64,000 nucleotides of DNA, taken from NCBI RefSeq assembly GCF_000342045.1, contig NZ_AONQ01000010.1, positions 1-64,000 on the forward strand, written 5' to 3'. Shown here in pieces: positions 8,370-17,635 of this stretch. The stretch's first letter is position 1; each line of letters begins with the position of its first letter. A model generated the notes under the pieces. The model searched no databases. It saw nothing but the letters and a program-made list of their open reading frames with translations, and was not told where the DNA came from. The translations under genes were made by a program, and so were the position numbers. The stretch comes from Paramagnetospirillum caucaseum. GTDB taxonomy: Bacteria > Pseudomonadota > Alphaproteobacteria > Rhodospirillales > Magnetospirillaceae.

Positions 8370-8740
8370 AGAAGCTCGAAGTCTACGATCCCGCCATGTG
8401 CTGCTCCACCGGCGTGTGCGGGCCCGAGGTCGATCCCATGCTGGTCACCTTCGCCGCCGATCTGGCCTGGGCGGCCGAACAGGGCGTCGAGGTGCGGCGC
8501 TACAATCTGGGCTCCGAGCCCCAGGCCTTCGCCGCCAATCCGGCCGTGATCAAGGAGATGGAGGCGGGCATGGATCGCCTGCCGATCATCGCCGTGGACG
8601 GCCATATCGTCTCCACCGGCGTGCATCTGTCGCGCGACCAGCTGGCGGCCAAGCTCGGCCTTGGCCAGCCCAAGCCCCGCATCACCGTCAAGGCCGACGG
8701 CTCTTCGTCCTGCTGCCCGCCCAAACCGGGCTGCTGCTGA
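8366..8740 (+). CDS. arsD: ArsD, arsenite metallochaperone
   Basis: A 124-aa thioredoxin-fold protein with the As(III) site Cys12, Cys13 and Cys18 (MCCSTGVCG) and two additional vicinal pairs near the C-terminus (SSCCPP and the terminal CC). ArsD delivers arsenite to ArsA and is a weak repressor in some operons. It overlaps acr3 by 4 bases and stops one base before arsA, a typical arsDA pair. Confidence 0.95.
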   Translation: MKKLEVYDPAMCCSTGVCGPEVDPMLVTFAADLAWAAEQGVEVRRYNLGSEPQAFAANPAVIKEMEAGMDRLPIIAVDGHIVSTGVHLSRDQLAAKLGLGQPKPRITVKADGSSSCCPPKPGCC

Positions 8741-8741
8741 C

Positions 8742-10481
8742 ATGGACCACACCCGCACCCTGTTCTTCACCGGCAAGGGCGGCGTGGGCAAGACCTCGCT
8801 GTCCTGCGCCACCGGGCTGGCCCTGGCCGAGGCGGGCAGGCGGGTGCTGATCGTCAGTACCGACCCGGCCTCCAACCTGGACGAGGTGCTGGGCACCGAA
8901 CTGGGCCAGAGCCCCACCCCCGTGGCCGGAGCGCCCGGCCTGTTCGCGCTCAACATCGACCCGGAGGCGGCGGCCCATGACTATCGGGAACGCATGGTCG
9001 GCCCCTATCGCGGCATCCTGCCCGCCGCCGCCATCGCCAGCATGGAGGAGCAGTTCTCCGGCGCCTGCACCGTGGAGATCGCCGCCTTCGACGAATTCGC
9101 CAAGCTGCTGGGCGACCCGGCGGCGACAGCGGATTTCGACCACGTCATCTTCGATACCGCACCCACCGGCCATACGTTGCGGCTGCTGACCCTGCCCTCG
9201 GCCTGGACCGATTTCATCGCGTCCGCCACCGGCGGCGCCTCCTGCCTGGGGCCGCTGGCCGGCCTCGAGACGCAGAAGGCGCTGTACGCCGCCACCGTGG
9301 CGCAGTTGGCCGACCCCGCCACCACCACCGTGGTGCTGGTGGCGCGGCCCGAAACCGCCGCCCTGCGCGAGGCCGAGCGCACAAGGCGCGAGCTGGCCGA
9401 ACTGGGGGTCGGCAATCTCCGCCTCGCCCTCAACGGCGTGTTCACGGCCGGGGACAGTGACGATTCCGTGGCAAAGGCCATGGAGTGGCGTGGGACGGAG
9501 GCGCTGGCCGCCATGCCGGGCGGTCTGGCCTCCCTGCCGCGCCAGCAGATTGCCTTCCTGCCGCGCGGTACGGTCGGCCTGGAGGCGCTGCGGTTGATGT
9601 TCGGCGCGCCGGAGGAAACGGTGGAGGCGGTTTCCCTCCCCGTGGGGACGCTGCCCCCCGGTCTGGCGCCGCTGATCGACGGGCTGGAGGCCATGGGGCA
9701 CGGCGTGGTGATGACCATGGGCAAGGGCGGGGTCGGCAAGACCACCCTGGCCGCCGCCATCGCCGTGGCGCTGGCGGCGCGCGGCCACGCGGTGACGCTG
9801 TCCACCACCGATCCCGCCGCCCATGTGGTCTCGACGCTGGAAGGGCGCATCGCCGGCCTCGACGTGGCCCGAATCGACCCCGAGGCCGAGGTGGAGGCTT
9901 ATCGCGGCGAGGTCCTGGCCAAGGCGGGCGCCGGTCTGGATGCCGCCGGCCACGCCATGCTGGAAGAGGATCTGCGTTCGCCCTGCACCGAGGAGATCGC
10001 GGTGTTCCGCGCCTTCGCCCGCACGGTGGAGGAGGGGCGCGACCGCTTCGTCATCCTCGACACCGCGCCCACCGGCCACACCATCCTGCTGCTGGACGCC
10101 GCCGAGGCCTATCACCGCGAGGTGATGCGCACCCAGGCCGACATGCCGGAATCGGTGCGGCAATTGCTGCCCCGGCTGCGCGATCCCGCCTTCACCCGCA
10201 TCGTCATCGTCACCCTGGCCGAGGCCACCCCGGTGCACGAGGCCGAGCGGCTGGGCAGCGATCTGGCCCGCGCCGGCATCGCGCCCCATGCCTGGGTGAT
10301 CAACCAGAGCCTGCTGGCCAGCGGCACCACCCATCCCGTCCTGGCCCGGCGCGGCCGCTACGAACTGCCGTTCATCCGCAGGGTGGCCGACAGTCTGGCG
10401 CCGCGTGTCGCCCTGGTGCCCTGGCAGGCGGAGGCGCCGGTGGGACGGCGGGGATTGCTGTCGCTTCTCGGCGGCGGGTAA
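8742..10481 (+). CDS. arsA: ArsA, arsenite-stimulated efflux pump ATPase
   Basis: A 579-aa duplicated ATPase: the first half has the deviant Walker A GKGGVGKTS at residues 11-19, the second GKGGVGKTT at about 327-335. Each half carries the family DTAPTGHTL/DTAPTGHTI signature and an ACTVEIAAFDEFA or PCTEEIAVFRAFA segment providing the arsenite-binding Cys. It docks on the efflux permease and raises export; with Acr3 rather than ArsB this partnership is less common but known. The start at 8742 directly follows arsD. It ends the operon, and the chemoreceptor gene converges on it 28 bases later. Confidence 0.95.
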   Translation: MDHTRTLFFTGKGGVGKTSLSCATGLALAEAGRRVLIVSTDPASNLDEVLGTELGQSPTPVAGAPGLFALNIDPEAAAHDYRERMVGPYRGILPAAAIASMEEQFSGACTVEIAAFDEFAKLLGDPAATADFDHVIFDTAPTGHTLRLLTLPSAWTDFIASATGGASCLGPLAGLETQKALYAATVAQLADPATTTVVLVARPETAALREAERTRRELAELGVGNLRLALNGVFTAGDSDDSVAKAMEWRGTEALAAMPGGLASLPRQQIAFLPRGTVGLEALRLMFGAPEETVEAVSLPVGTLPPGLAPLIDGLEAMGHGVVMTMGKGGVGKTTLAAAIAVALAARGHAVTLSTTDPAAHVVSTLEGRIAGLDVARIDPEAEVEAYRGEVLAKAGAGLDAAGHAMLEEDLRSPCTEEIAVFRAFARTVEEGRDRFVILDTAPTGHTILLLDAAEAYHREVMRTQADMPESVRQLLPRLRDPAFTRIVIVTLAEATPVHEAERLGSDLARAGIAPHAWVINQSLLASGTTHPVLARRGRYELPFIRRVADSLAPRVALVPWQAEAPVGRRGLLSLLGGG

Positions 10482-10509
10482 TCCCCCCCGTCATCCCGAC
10501 GCCCCATGG

Positions 10510-12720
10510 CTACACGGCGTAGCCCATGCGCAAGGCGCCCCAATGGCGGCCGCGGATCACGATGGGCGACGACACGTCGATCATCAGCACGCTCTTGTCG
10601 CCGGTCTGGCGGCGGTAGGTCTGCACCAGCGACGGCTTGGCGGTGTTGCGGGCGGCGGCCAGACCGGTGGGATCGGTGAACATCCGGCGGTTGCGGCAAT
10701 TGGCGTCGTTCCACACCGGGTCGCTGCCCTGAGGCTTGGAGAACTTGGCGTTGTGGGTGGGCAGGTAGCCGTTGCGGTCCACGGCGGCGCAGAACACCGC
10801 CTTGGGGAACTGGCCCAGGGCCTTTTCCTGGATTTCGGGGAACAACCGGTCGGTGAGTTCGGTGAAGCGGGTCGAAACCTGCTGCGGCGTGGTGCCGGGG
10901 ATGGGCTGGTACGATTCGTCGAACAGCTGGTCGAAGGCGATGTCGCCGCGCTCCACCGCCTCTTCCAGCCGGCGGCCGAGGTCGGCGGCGCCGCTTCGGA
11001 CGAATTCGGCGAAGGCCAGATCCTCTGAATGGCTGAACTTCTCCTCGTCCTTGATGGCGGCCAGGAAGGAATCGACCTCGTGATGCAGCAGGTCGGCCTT
11101 GGTCGCCAACTGGCGGGCGGATTGCAGCACGTCGGTGGCGATCTGGCCGCTGGACGAGGTGGCGGCGCTCACCGACTGGATGCTGTCGGTCACCGTCAGG
11201 GCGCCCATGGCCGCCTGCTGGACGTTGCGGGCGATCTCCTGGGTGGCGGCGTCCTGCTGGTCCACCGCCTGGGCGATCTCGGCGGCGACGGTGTCGATCT
11301 CGGTGATGGTGCCGCTGATATGGGCGATGGCCTCCACCGCCGCGTTGGTGCGTTGCTGCACCACGCCGATCTGTCCGGCGATCTCCTCGGTGGCCCGGGC
11401 GGTCTGGGTGGCCAGGGTCTTGACCTCGCCGGCCACCACGGCGAAGCCCTTGCCCGCTTCGCCGGCCCGCGCCGCCTCGATGGTGGCGTTCAAGGCCAGC
11501 AGGTTGGTCTGGGCGGCGATGGAGTTGATCAGGTCCACCACTTCACCGATGCGATGGGTGGCCTCGGCCAGGCCGCGCACGATGTCGTTGGCCTCCTCGG
11601 ACTCGCGCGCCGCGGTGCGCGCCATGGTGCTGGAATGGCTGACCCGGCGGCCGATCTCCTTGATGGAGGCGGAAAGCTCCTCGGCGCCCGCCGCCACCGA
11701 ATTGACGTTGTCCGAGGCCTGGGCGGCGGCGTCGGACACCGCCTGGGACTGCAGCTTGACCGTCTCGGAGGTCGAGGCCATGTCGCCGGCCGTCCTCTGC
11801 ATCTGGCCGCTGGCGGTGACCACCGCCTCCAGGGTGTCGGTGACGCTGGCCTCGAAGCGGGCGGCCTGCTGCTCCAGGGCGATGCGCCGCTGTTCCTTGG
11901 CCTCCTGGTCGGCCCGCTGGGCCTGTTCCAGTTCCACGGCGCGGCGCTTGTTGGCCTTGAACACCTCGACGGCGGCGGCCATCTCGGCGATCTCGTCGCC
12001 ACGGTCGAGGAACGGCACCTCGACATCGAGGTCGTCGCCGGCCAGCTTGCCCATCACCCGGGTGATCTCGGCCACCGGCTGCGCGATCATGCGGCCCATG
12101 GCGAAGGTGACCAGCGCTCCGATCAGCAGGAAGATGGCCAGGACCAGGGCGTATTCCACCTCGGTGGAGGCGGCCAGCGCCGCCGTATCGCGATAGTCGG
12201 CGGCGGCGCGCGAGGCGGCCTTGGTGGTCAGTCCCTGCAGGTCGGCGCGCAGGCCGTCATATTCCAACTCGGTGGCGCCCATCATGGACAGGGCGGTGAT
12301 GTGGTCGCTCTCGTACATGCCGAGCACGTCGCCGACCGCCAGGACGTAGTCCTTGACGTGCTTGGCCACCGCCGGGTCCGCCGCCATGGCCTTGAGCAGT
12401 TCGTTGGCCTTATCGCCGAACACCTTGACGTCGGCACGCAGTTCCTTGTCCAGAAGGGTGATCTTGTCCTTGTCCTCCTTGGCCGCCTTCCAGCCCAGGA
12501 TGCGGTAGAGGTTGGATTCGATGGTGGCCGCCATGCCGTCCAGCTCGGCGGCGGCGCGGCTGTTGGCGAAGGAGGTGTTGACCATGCTGTCCATGGCCGC
12601 GTTCTGCCGCGCCATGGCGAAGTGGAACACCACGCCCAGGACCAGCATGGAGATGATCAGGATGATGGGGGCAACGAATACCTTGATGAGAATCCGGGTG
12701 TTGGCGATCATCGCAAGCAT
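10510..12720 (-). CDS. Methyl-accepting chemotaxis protein with extra C-terminal sensory domain
   Basis: This 736-aa receptor has TM1 (about 12-35), a helical periplasmic domain, TM2 (about 192-212), HAMP (about 213-265) and a signalling domain with the hairpin tip [20 protein letters not shown]. After the coiled coil come about 150 residues unlike the standard methylation-helix end ([56 protein letters not shown]). This tail resembles a cytoplasmic Cache/PAS-like sensor seen on some alphaproteobacterial MCPs. No CheB/CheR-docking pentapeptide ends the protein. It lies alone, opposite the ars operon. The ligand is unknown; an alternative start is at 12711. Confidence 0.9.
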   Translation of the reverse strand: MLAMIANTRILIKVFVAPIILIISMLVLGVVFHFAMARQNAAMDSMVNTSFANSRAAAELDGMAATIESNLYRILGWKAAKEDKDKITLLDKELRADVKVFGDKANELLKAMAADPAVAKHVKDYVLAVGDVLGMYESDHITALSMMGATELEYDGLRADLQGLTTKAASRAAADYRDTAALAASTEVEYALVLAIFLLIGALVTFAMGRMIAQPVAEITRVMGKLAGDDLDVEVPFLDRGDEIAEMAAAVEVFKANKRRAVELEQAQRADQEAKEQRRIALEQQAARFEASVTDTLEAVVTASGQMQRTAGDMASTSETVKLQSQAVSDAAAQASDNVNSVAAGAEELSASIKEIGRRVSHSSTMARTAARESEEANDIVRGLAEATHRIGEVVDLINSIAAQTNLLALNATIEAARAGEAGKGFAVVAGEVKTLATQTARATEEIAGQIGVVQQRTNAAVEAIAHISGTITEIDTVAAEIAQAVDQQDAATQEIARNVQQAAMGALTVTDSIQSVSAATSSSGQIATDVLQSARQLATKADLLHHEVDSFLAAIKDEEKFSHSEDLAFAEFVRSGAADLGRRLEEAVERGDIAFDQLFDESYQPIPGTTPQQVSTRFTELTDRLFPEIQEKALGQFPKAVFCAAVDRNGYLPTHNAKFSKPQGSDPVWNDANCRNRRMFTDPTGLAAARNTAKPSLVQTYRRQTGDKSVLMIDVSSPIVIRGRHWGALRMGYAV

Positions 12721-12906
12721 TCATTTCCCTCCCTGTTCATCGGCGATCCATGGTGCCCCCTTCTCTTCGGGGAAGGCCGCATGCGGGCAACCAGGATGAT
12801 CCACGGCGAGGGTACATCTTTCACCAGGGCATCGCCATAGCGGCAAATGCCGATTCGGACGTAGCCAAGCCGGACGCGTTGCCTCACCATCGGCCGGCAT
12901 CATCCA
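12721..12906. other. Divergent intergenic region
   Basis: About 185 bases between the chemoreceptor gene (leftward) and an MFS gene (rightward), which should hold both promoters. It contains GGGAGGGAAATG, a good ribosome site for the chemoreceptor start. I see no recognisable operator. Confidence 0.4.
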
Positions 12907-14112
12907 TTGATCGGGCCGATAAGCGTGACTGCGACGAAACACCCGGTGAGGAACGTCATCCTCCTGAGCGGCTGTCAGGCCTTGTCCATGAGCGGCTCGG
13001 TGATGGTGTTCGCGGTCGTCGCCCTGGCGGGGGCCATGCTGGCCCCGTCGCCGGAACTGGCCACCCTTCCCCTGGGCATCCACTTCGTCTCCATGATGGC
13101 GGCGACCATCCCGGCCTCCCTGCTGATGGGCCGGCTGGGGCGGCGCATCGGTTTCTCGGTGGGGCAGGCCATCGGCCTGTGCGGGGCGGTGCTGTCGGTG
13201 TGGGCCCTGCTGACCGGGTCGTTCTGGGGCTTCGTCGCCGCGGCGGCCCCCATCGGCGTTCACAACGGCTTCTTCCAGTATCTGCGCTTCGCCGCCGCCG
13301 ACGTGGCCAGCCCGGCCTTCCGGCCCAAGGCGATCTCCTGGGTCATGGCGGGGGGCATCGTCGCCGGCTTCCTGGGACCGGAACTGGCCAAGCGCACCGC
13401 CGATCTTTTCGCTCCGGTGCTGTTCGCCGGCCCCTATGCCGTGCTGGCCGGGCTGTGCCTGCTCAACATCATCACCTTGCAGGCGGTGCGGATTCCCCGG
13501 CCGCCGCAACTGGCCCGGCACGAAACCGGCCGCCGGCTCGGGGAGATCGGCATCCAGCCGACCTTCGTGGTCGCCGCCCTGTCGGCCATGATCGGCTATG
13601 GCGTTATGAATCTGGTGATGGTGGCGACGCCGCTGGCCATGGTCGGATGCGGCTTCGCCTTCTCGGATTCCACCGAGATCATCCGCTGGCATGTGCTGGG
13701 CATGTTCGTGCCGAGCTTTTTCACCGGCGGATTGATCCGCCGTTACGGCGTGCTGCGGATCATCGCCACCGGCGCGGTGCTGCTGGCGGTCAGTCTGGCC
13801 TGCAACCTGGCGGGAACGGCCTTCGTCAATTTCTGGGTCGGGCTGGTCCTGCTGGGCATCGGCTGGAACTTCATGTTCATCGGCGGCACCACCCTGCTGT
13901 CCGAGGCCCATGCCTCCGAGGAACGTGCCAAGGCCCAGGCCCTCAACGACTTCCTGGTGTTCAGCACCACGGCGGTCACCAGCTTCGCCTCGGGCGCGGT
14001 GCAAAGCGCCCTGGGGTGGCAGGCGGTCAACGCCCTGTCGCTGGTTCCGGTCGTCCTGGCGTTCGGCGCGGTGCTGTGGCTGGCCCGCCGCCGCCGGCCG
14101 GCCGCGGCCTGA
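12907..14112 (+). CDS. MFS transporter
   Basis: A 401-aa membrane protein with about 12 hydrophobic segments and the MFS motif LLMGRLGRRIGFS between helices 2 and 3. The second half includes SEAHASEERAKAQALNDF, a motif shared by a group of uncharacterised MFS proteins close to YfcJ/YhhS-like permeases. The only start giving the full first helix is a TTG at 12907 or a nearby GTG, so the N-terminus is uncertain. No pathway genes are adjacent. Confidence 0.82.
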   Translation: MIGPISVTATKHPVRNVILLSGCQALSMSGSVMVFAVVALAGAMLAPSPELATLPLGIHFVSMMAATIPASLLMGRLGRRIGFSVGQAIGLCGAVLSVWALLTGSFWGFVAAAAPIGVHNGFFQYLRFAAADVASPAFRPKAISWVMAGGIVAGFLGPELAKRTADLFAPVLFAGPYAVLAGLCLLNIITLQAVRIPRPPQLARHETGRRLGEIGIQPTFVVAALSAMIGYGVMNLVMVATPLAMVGCGFAFSDSTEIIRWHVLGMFVPSFFTGGLIRRYGVLRIIATGAVLLAVSLACNLAGTAFVNFWVGLVLLGIGWNFMFIGGTTLLSEAHASEERAKAQALNDFLVFSTTAVTSFASGAVQSALGWQAVNALSLVPVVLAFGAVLWLARRRRPAAA

Positions 14113-14183
14113 GCCCCGGAAACGCCCCCTGGCGCATGGATGGGCTGGTGCATTAGGATCGCGCACCAGCAACGAGGTAGACA

Positions 14184-14534
14184 ATGACCAGCGGAATGAC
14201 GTGCCCCAAGTGCAACTCTGAAAACGTTTATCATGACGGCAGCCTGTGGGTTTGCCCCGACTGCGCCCATGAATGGAACCCGGATACCGAGTCCGGCGAT
14301 GCCGGCGGGGACGGTTCCGAGGTCCGGGACGCCAACGGAAACGTGCTCGCCGACGGCGACAGCGTGACGGTGATCAAGGACCTGAAGGTCAAGGGATCGT
14401 CCCTGGTGGTCAAGGGCGGGACCAAGGTCAAGGGCATCCGTCTGGTGGATGCGAGCGATGGACACAACATCTCCTGCAAGATCGACGGCATCGGGGCCAT
14501 GAACCTGAAGTCGGAGTTCGTCAAGAAGGCCTAG
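14184..14534 (+). CDS. yjdM: Zinc-ribbon protein YjdM (PhnA-like)
   Basis: This 116-aa protein has an N-terminal zinc ribbon (Cys7, Cys10, Cys24, Cys27; TCPKC and WVCPDC) followed by the compact PhnA domain ([25 protein letters not shown]-like). It matches YjdM in length and motifs. Its function is not established, despite the historical phosphonate label. It has its own start context AACGAGGTAGACA and no obvious operon partner. Confidence 0.9.
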   Translation: MTSGMTCPKCNSENVYHDGSLWVCPDCAHEWNPDTESGDAGGDGSEVRDANGNVLADGDSVTVIKDLKVKGSSLVVKGGTKVKGIRLVDASDGHNISCKIDGIGAMNLKSEFVKKA

Positions 14535-14574
14535 GAACAGGCTTCGGATCCGCCGGCCCGCTCCCTGGCTTGCT

Positions 14575-14736
14575 TCAGGAAGGGTCGGCGCCCGTGCCAA
14601 GAACCGCGCAGGGATTTAGCGGTAAGACGGTCATGGTGGGGTGAGCGTCGAACTGATCCGACTGGATGACCAGGGTGGGGTGGGGCTTGCCGAAATCGCC
14701 CTGCAGGACGATGGTGACGAGGTCGCCGCGCCTCAC
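14575..14736 (-). pseudogene. mazF: Truncated MazF-type endoribonuclease toxin
   Basis: Reading from a GTG that overlaps the mazE stop (GTGA), 53 codons give VRRGDLVTIVLQGDFGKPHP and TLVIQSDQFDAHPTMTVLPL, the typical first 40 residues of a MazF/PemK toxin. The sequence then leaves the family and stops after a few codons. About half of the roughly 105-aa toxin is missing, including the C-terminal strands and helix, so it should be inactive as an RNase. Confidence 0.7.
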
Positions 14737-14939
14737 GCCGTCCACCCGTCCGTGTCGGCCAGGGCGTCATCCAGGAGGGTCCGCAACTCGGTGTCGGCGG
14801 CCTCGGCCTCGGCGGCCAGCAATGACTGCCGGTGACAGTCCTCGGCAAAGCCGGGGCGTCTTGTGTCCGGAACCCAGATTTGCAGGGGGCGCAGTCCCAC
14901 CGCCCGGAGATTGCTCCGCTTTGCGGTGCTCGATGCCAT
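14733..14939 (-). CDS. mazE: Antitoxin MazE family protein
   Basis: A 68-aa protein containing RAVGLRPLQIWVPDTRRPGF and an acidic tail (LLDDALADTDGWTA), the signature of the MazE-like antitoxin group often annotated as DUF3018. In a complete module it neutralises MazF through the acidic tail and represses the operon. Here the cognate toxin is truncated, so only the antitoxin and DNA-binding role may remain. The palindrome at 14958 lies about 20 bases upstream of the start. Confidence 0.82.
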   Translation of the reverse strand: MASSTAKRSNLRAVGLRPLQIWVPDTRRPGFAEDCHRQSLLAAEAEAADTELRTLLDDALADTDGWTA

Positions 14940-14957
14940 GACGGAATCTCCAAGATC

Positions 14958-14969
14958 GTTACATGTAAC
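14958..14969 (-). promoter_or_regulatory. 12-bp palindrome, candidate MazE operator/promoter
   Basis: GTTACATGTAAC is a perfect 12-base palindrome in an AT-rich patch 19 bases upstream of the mazE start. TACATGTAACAT also supplies a possible -10 region. Autorepression at such a site is normal for MazE antitoxins. Confidence 0.5.
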
Positions 14970-15050
14970 ATAGCCCCTTGGGCCCGGCTTAACAAGGGAG
15001 GGGGGATATGGTGTAGCGCTATTGTCCCACGGAAAAATGGGAGCGCGCGT

Positions 15051-15074
15051 GATCACGGGTGTTATCCCGTGATC
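15051..15074. repeat. Inverted repeat
   Basis: GATCACGGG and CCCGTGATC make perfect 9-base arms around TGTTAT, in the gene-free stretch between mazE and the hepT remnant. It may be a remnant terminator, an operator or a mobile-element end. No T-run follows on either strand. Confidence 0.4.
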
Positions 15075-15153
15075 TAGAATGCTCGTAACTGATTGCTTTT
15101 AAAGCCGGTGGCGGAGGGAAGGAGGCTGGGGACGAACCTTCTCTCGTTGGAAA

Positions 15154-15354
15154 TCAATGAGATGACGGGCCGTTGAAAGCCGATTTGAGCGCGCTTTCCA
15201 GCGGATCGAAATCGTCTTGGATTACATCCCAGATACGTCGGGTATTGGTACGGAAATACTCGTGAACGATACGGTCGCGGAGTCCGGCGATGGCGCGCCA
15301 GGGGATGTCCGGACGCCCGAATGGTTCAGCGAAGAACCATTTTATTCGAACAAG
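15154..15354 (-). pseudogene. HepT-like (DUF86) HEPN toxin remnant
   Basis: An open stretch without a start codon encodes FAEPFGRPDIPWRAIAGLRD followed by RIVHEYFRTNTRRIWDVIQD and DFDPLESALKSAF. This is the C-terminal half of the HepT ribonuclease family, with the catalytic RxxxxHxY motif (RDRIVHEY). The N-terminal half and the MNT antitoxin gene are absent; an in-frame TGA at 15357 bounds it. The fragment overlaps the end of the 346-aa gene by 13 bases, so the defence operon joins abruptly to the broken toxin gene. Confidence 0.7.
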
Positions 15355-16382
15355 TCACAATCCCTTAATGCGGTTTGGATATCGCCTGGAAAGGCCGGGT
15401 TGCGGTGAGCCAGATTGTTCCTTATCCGCGCAAGGCATTTTAAGTAGGCCGCAGCCTGCTGCGTGACTTTCCCCTCCAGTTGCCATGCAAGCGCTCCGAG
15501 TTCAATTTCCTCGACGCAATCCACTCCCAGCATGCGGAGATGGTTATCAACGTGAAGCCATTTCCGATACTGATCGACCAATCCCTGGCGCCGCTCTTCC
15601 AGCCATGGGAAAATCGCGGCGACATGGGCGCGCCAGATCCGGCGATCGAGTTCCTTGCAGTGCCCCTCTTTCAGAAGCAGGATTGGACATCCCAAAGTCT
15701 GACTGCCGAACCGCCGAACCCCGGCGATCGGTGGGCTATCCTGGCGTTCGAGCCAGCCAATGGGGTCGAACAGATCCTGTTTTCCGGCCTGGGCGATGGA
15801 GGCAGCGAGATCCAGCCGCCAGGCGCAGAGATCGACGGCAAGCGCGGTGGCGAGCGAGGCCAACAGTTCGGGACGGTCGATAGGGGCATGCATATCCGCC
15901 CAGATCGTCACGTCGAGGCGCCGCACGCGGTCGCCCCAGACGAGCAACGGAAGATCAGGCGCAACGGCCCAGCCCTTTGGTATCCCCATAATAATCAGGG
16001 CAAGACCGCCCGATAAGGTCGCCCGCCGCTCGATAAAGCGCTTCAAGAAAACACGCCACGCGTCCTGGTCTGAACTGGATAGTCGACTGACATCAATGAC
16101 TGCCACATGTTCATACAAACTGCTTGTCAGCAACCCGTCGAGATTTGCCGCCGCACCGAATGCTTCTCCAAGAGCTTTGGCGGGTGCTGCGTTGTGAACC
16201 GGGCGGACGGTCTCGACGATCCAGTCGCGCGCGCGCAATCTGGCGCGCAATCCCTCGTCGAAGCCATACGGCATCGAGTCGTCATTGGCGAGAACGGCAA
16301 GTCCGCAGTCCAGGGCGGCCTCCGCCTCGTCGAGGAAGGCCGCCGCCGACGGCAAGCGCCAGGGATCGGTGAACAAGTTCAT
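15342..16382 (-). CDS. Protein of unknown function with C-terminal HEPN-like RxxxxH motif
   Basis: A 346-aa protein, last gene of the defence operon; its ATG overlaps the stop of the ATPase gene (ATGA). The first part (residues 1-240) looks like an alpha/beta domain with hydrophobic strands (VAVIDVSRLSSS, LALIIMGIPKGWAV, LPLLVWGDRVRRLDV) but no Walker A motif, possibly a degenerate P-loop fold. The last 30 residues contain LARIRNNLAHRNP; Arg321 and His326 fit the HEPN RNase RxxxxH motif. I do not recognise the whole family. Position suggests a partner or effector of the upstream ATPase. The RNase idea is inference from one motif. Confidence 0.7.
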   Translation of the reverse strand: MNLFTDPWRLPSAAAFLDEAEAALDCGLAVLANDDSMPYGFDEGLRARLRARDWIVETVRPVHNAAPAKALGEAFGAAANLDGLLTSSLYEHVAVIDVSRLSSSDQDAWRVFLKRFIERRATLSGGLALIIMGIPKGWAVAPDLPLLVWGDRVRRLDVTIWADMHAPIDRPELLASLATALAVDLCAWRLDLAASIAQAGKQDLFDPIGWLERQDSPPIAGVRRFGSQTLGCPILLLKEGHCKELDRRIWRAHVAAIFPWLEERRQGLVDQYRKWLHVDNHLRMLGVDCVEEIELGALAWQLEGKVTQQAAAYLKCLARIRNNLAHRNPAFPGDIQTALRDCDLFE

Positions 16383-17635
16383 CCGGCGACAAGCTTGCCC
16401 AGCGGCGTCACCCGCAGCCCGCCGTGCCCGAACGGCATGGCAAGCCCCAAAGAAGCCAACGTTGCCGCGACCTTAGGGCTTGCGATCGCTTCCAAGTCAT
16501 CCGAATCCTCGATGTCGCCCAATTCCACAAGATCCGAGAGATAGGGAACCAGATCGGCCGGAAGGCCAACATCTTCCGGCTTGAGCCTGTTCCGGCCTGC
16601 CCATTCGGAAAGTCGTTGCAAGCGCCGGTCCGGCGTCTCGGTTGTGAGTTGCTGCAACAGATCAATCAGCGCCGACAGCCGGGCGGGCGCGCCCCCGGAG
16701 ACGGCAAGGATTGCCGCCCGCGTCTGCCGGTCGTCAAGCGACGTCAGTCCTTGATCCCATAGCCAGTGGCGCACCATGGTCTCGGCCCATGGGTCGGCGC
16801 GGAAGACCTGGACGCCCTCCATTGCCGGCACGGGAACACGGACAATGTCCGCGCTCGGCGGGAGCACCCAGACCGGAAGCGTCCGACCGGACTTGACGGC
16901 GTCCTGCCGGCCGAGCCATTCGGCTACGGCGTCATCCCACGCACCACCGGTGAACACGATGTGACGTCCTTTGCGCGCCCGATCAACAACCGCACGCAAC
17001 TCGCCGGGCGATCCCAAATGACGATGAACTTCCGGGGCCTCGTCTCCGCTGGTCCAATTTTCCGCCAACGTCGCCAGCCGCTCTCCGATGTCGGCTCCGA
17101 TCACCGACGTCGCCCCGACCACGATGCGGATGCCTGGTTCCCGCGGGCTGAAAAGGCGATCGACCATCCGGTCGGACAGGGGCGATCGTGCATTCGCATC
17201 GGAAGGCCGCACACGCCGGCAGAACGTCGTCGCGTCATAGTCCGCTGCGGGCTCGCGTTCGGAAAGGGCCAGAATGTCCCGCTCGATCTCGGTCCGCTGG
17301 CCCAGCAATTGGGCGATATGGGCATTGCGCAATCCGAAGCGGCCTTTGGAAAATTGGCCGAGCACACCGAGATCGACCATTTCCTCCAGCAATTCGCACA
17401 AATCGTCCGAGCGCAGGCGTTCCTGCCCGGCCGGCCACCAATGCAGGACGAGTTCGCCGATGTCCTGCACAGTCAGCCCATTGCGCAGGACAGCGGCATA
17501 CCCGTCGCTGTCGTCAAAGCGATGCAAAGCCATGCATTTGGCGATCAGGTCGTAGCGTGGGTCGAGATTCAGGGTTAACTGGAAGCGTTCGCGAATTTCG
17601 TCCGCGATTTTCTGTGCGGCCTGCCCCTCGAACAA
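16379..17635 (-). CDS. C-terminal portion of the large defence ATPase, in a second frame
   Basis: This 418-codon frame starts nominally at a TTG and continues the large upstream ATPase after a frameshift. Read back past that TTG, the same frame gives GGGPRWELGRETLFEGQAAQ, then IADEIRERFQLTLNLDPRYD, which is the expected winged-helix continuation after a STAND-like ATPase module. A second domain (about residues 150-400) has alpha/beta character (IRIVVGATSVIGADIGERL, RKGRHIVFTGGAWDDAV, LPVWVLPPSADIV). I therefore treat it as the 3' end of one gene of about 1,900 codons, and not as an independent gene. It overlaps the following gene by ATGA. Confidence 0.65.
   Translation of the reverse strand: MFEGQAAQKIADEIRERFQLTLNLDPRYDLIAKCMALHRFDDSDGYAAVLRNGLTVQDIGELVLHWWPAGQERLRSDDLCELLEEMVDLGVLGQFSKGRFGLRNAHIAQLLGQRTEIERDILALSEREPAADYDATTFCRRVRPSDANARSPLSDRMVDRLFSPREPGIRIVVGATSVIGADIGERLATLAENWTSGDEAPEVHRHLGSPGELRAVVDRARKGRHIVFTGGAWDDAVAEWLGRQDAVKSGRTLPVWVLPPSADIVRVPVPAMEGVQVFRADPWAETMVRHWLWDQGLTSLDDRQTRAAILAVSGGAPARLSALIDLLQQLTTETPDRRLQRLSEWAGRNRLKPEDVGLPADLVPYLSDLVELGDIEDSDDLEAIASPKVAATLASLGLAMPFGHGGLRVTPLGKLVAG

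Noticed and set aside
11029-12840. Long plus-strand open frame opposite the chemoreceptor gene
   Set aside because: Composition is Gly/His/Asp-rich antisense of an Ala-rich coiled coil; the chemoreceptor on the minus strand is certain.
15075-15153. tRNA fragment or attachment site near the island's left edge
   Set aside because: I could not fold a tRNA end here and found no matching direct repeat at the other side of the island.
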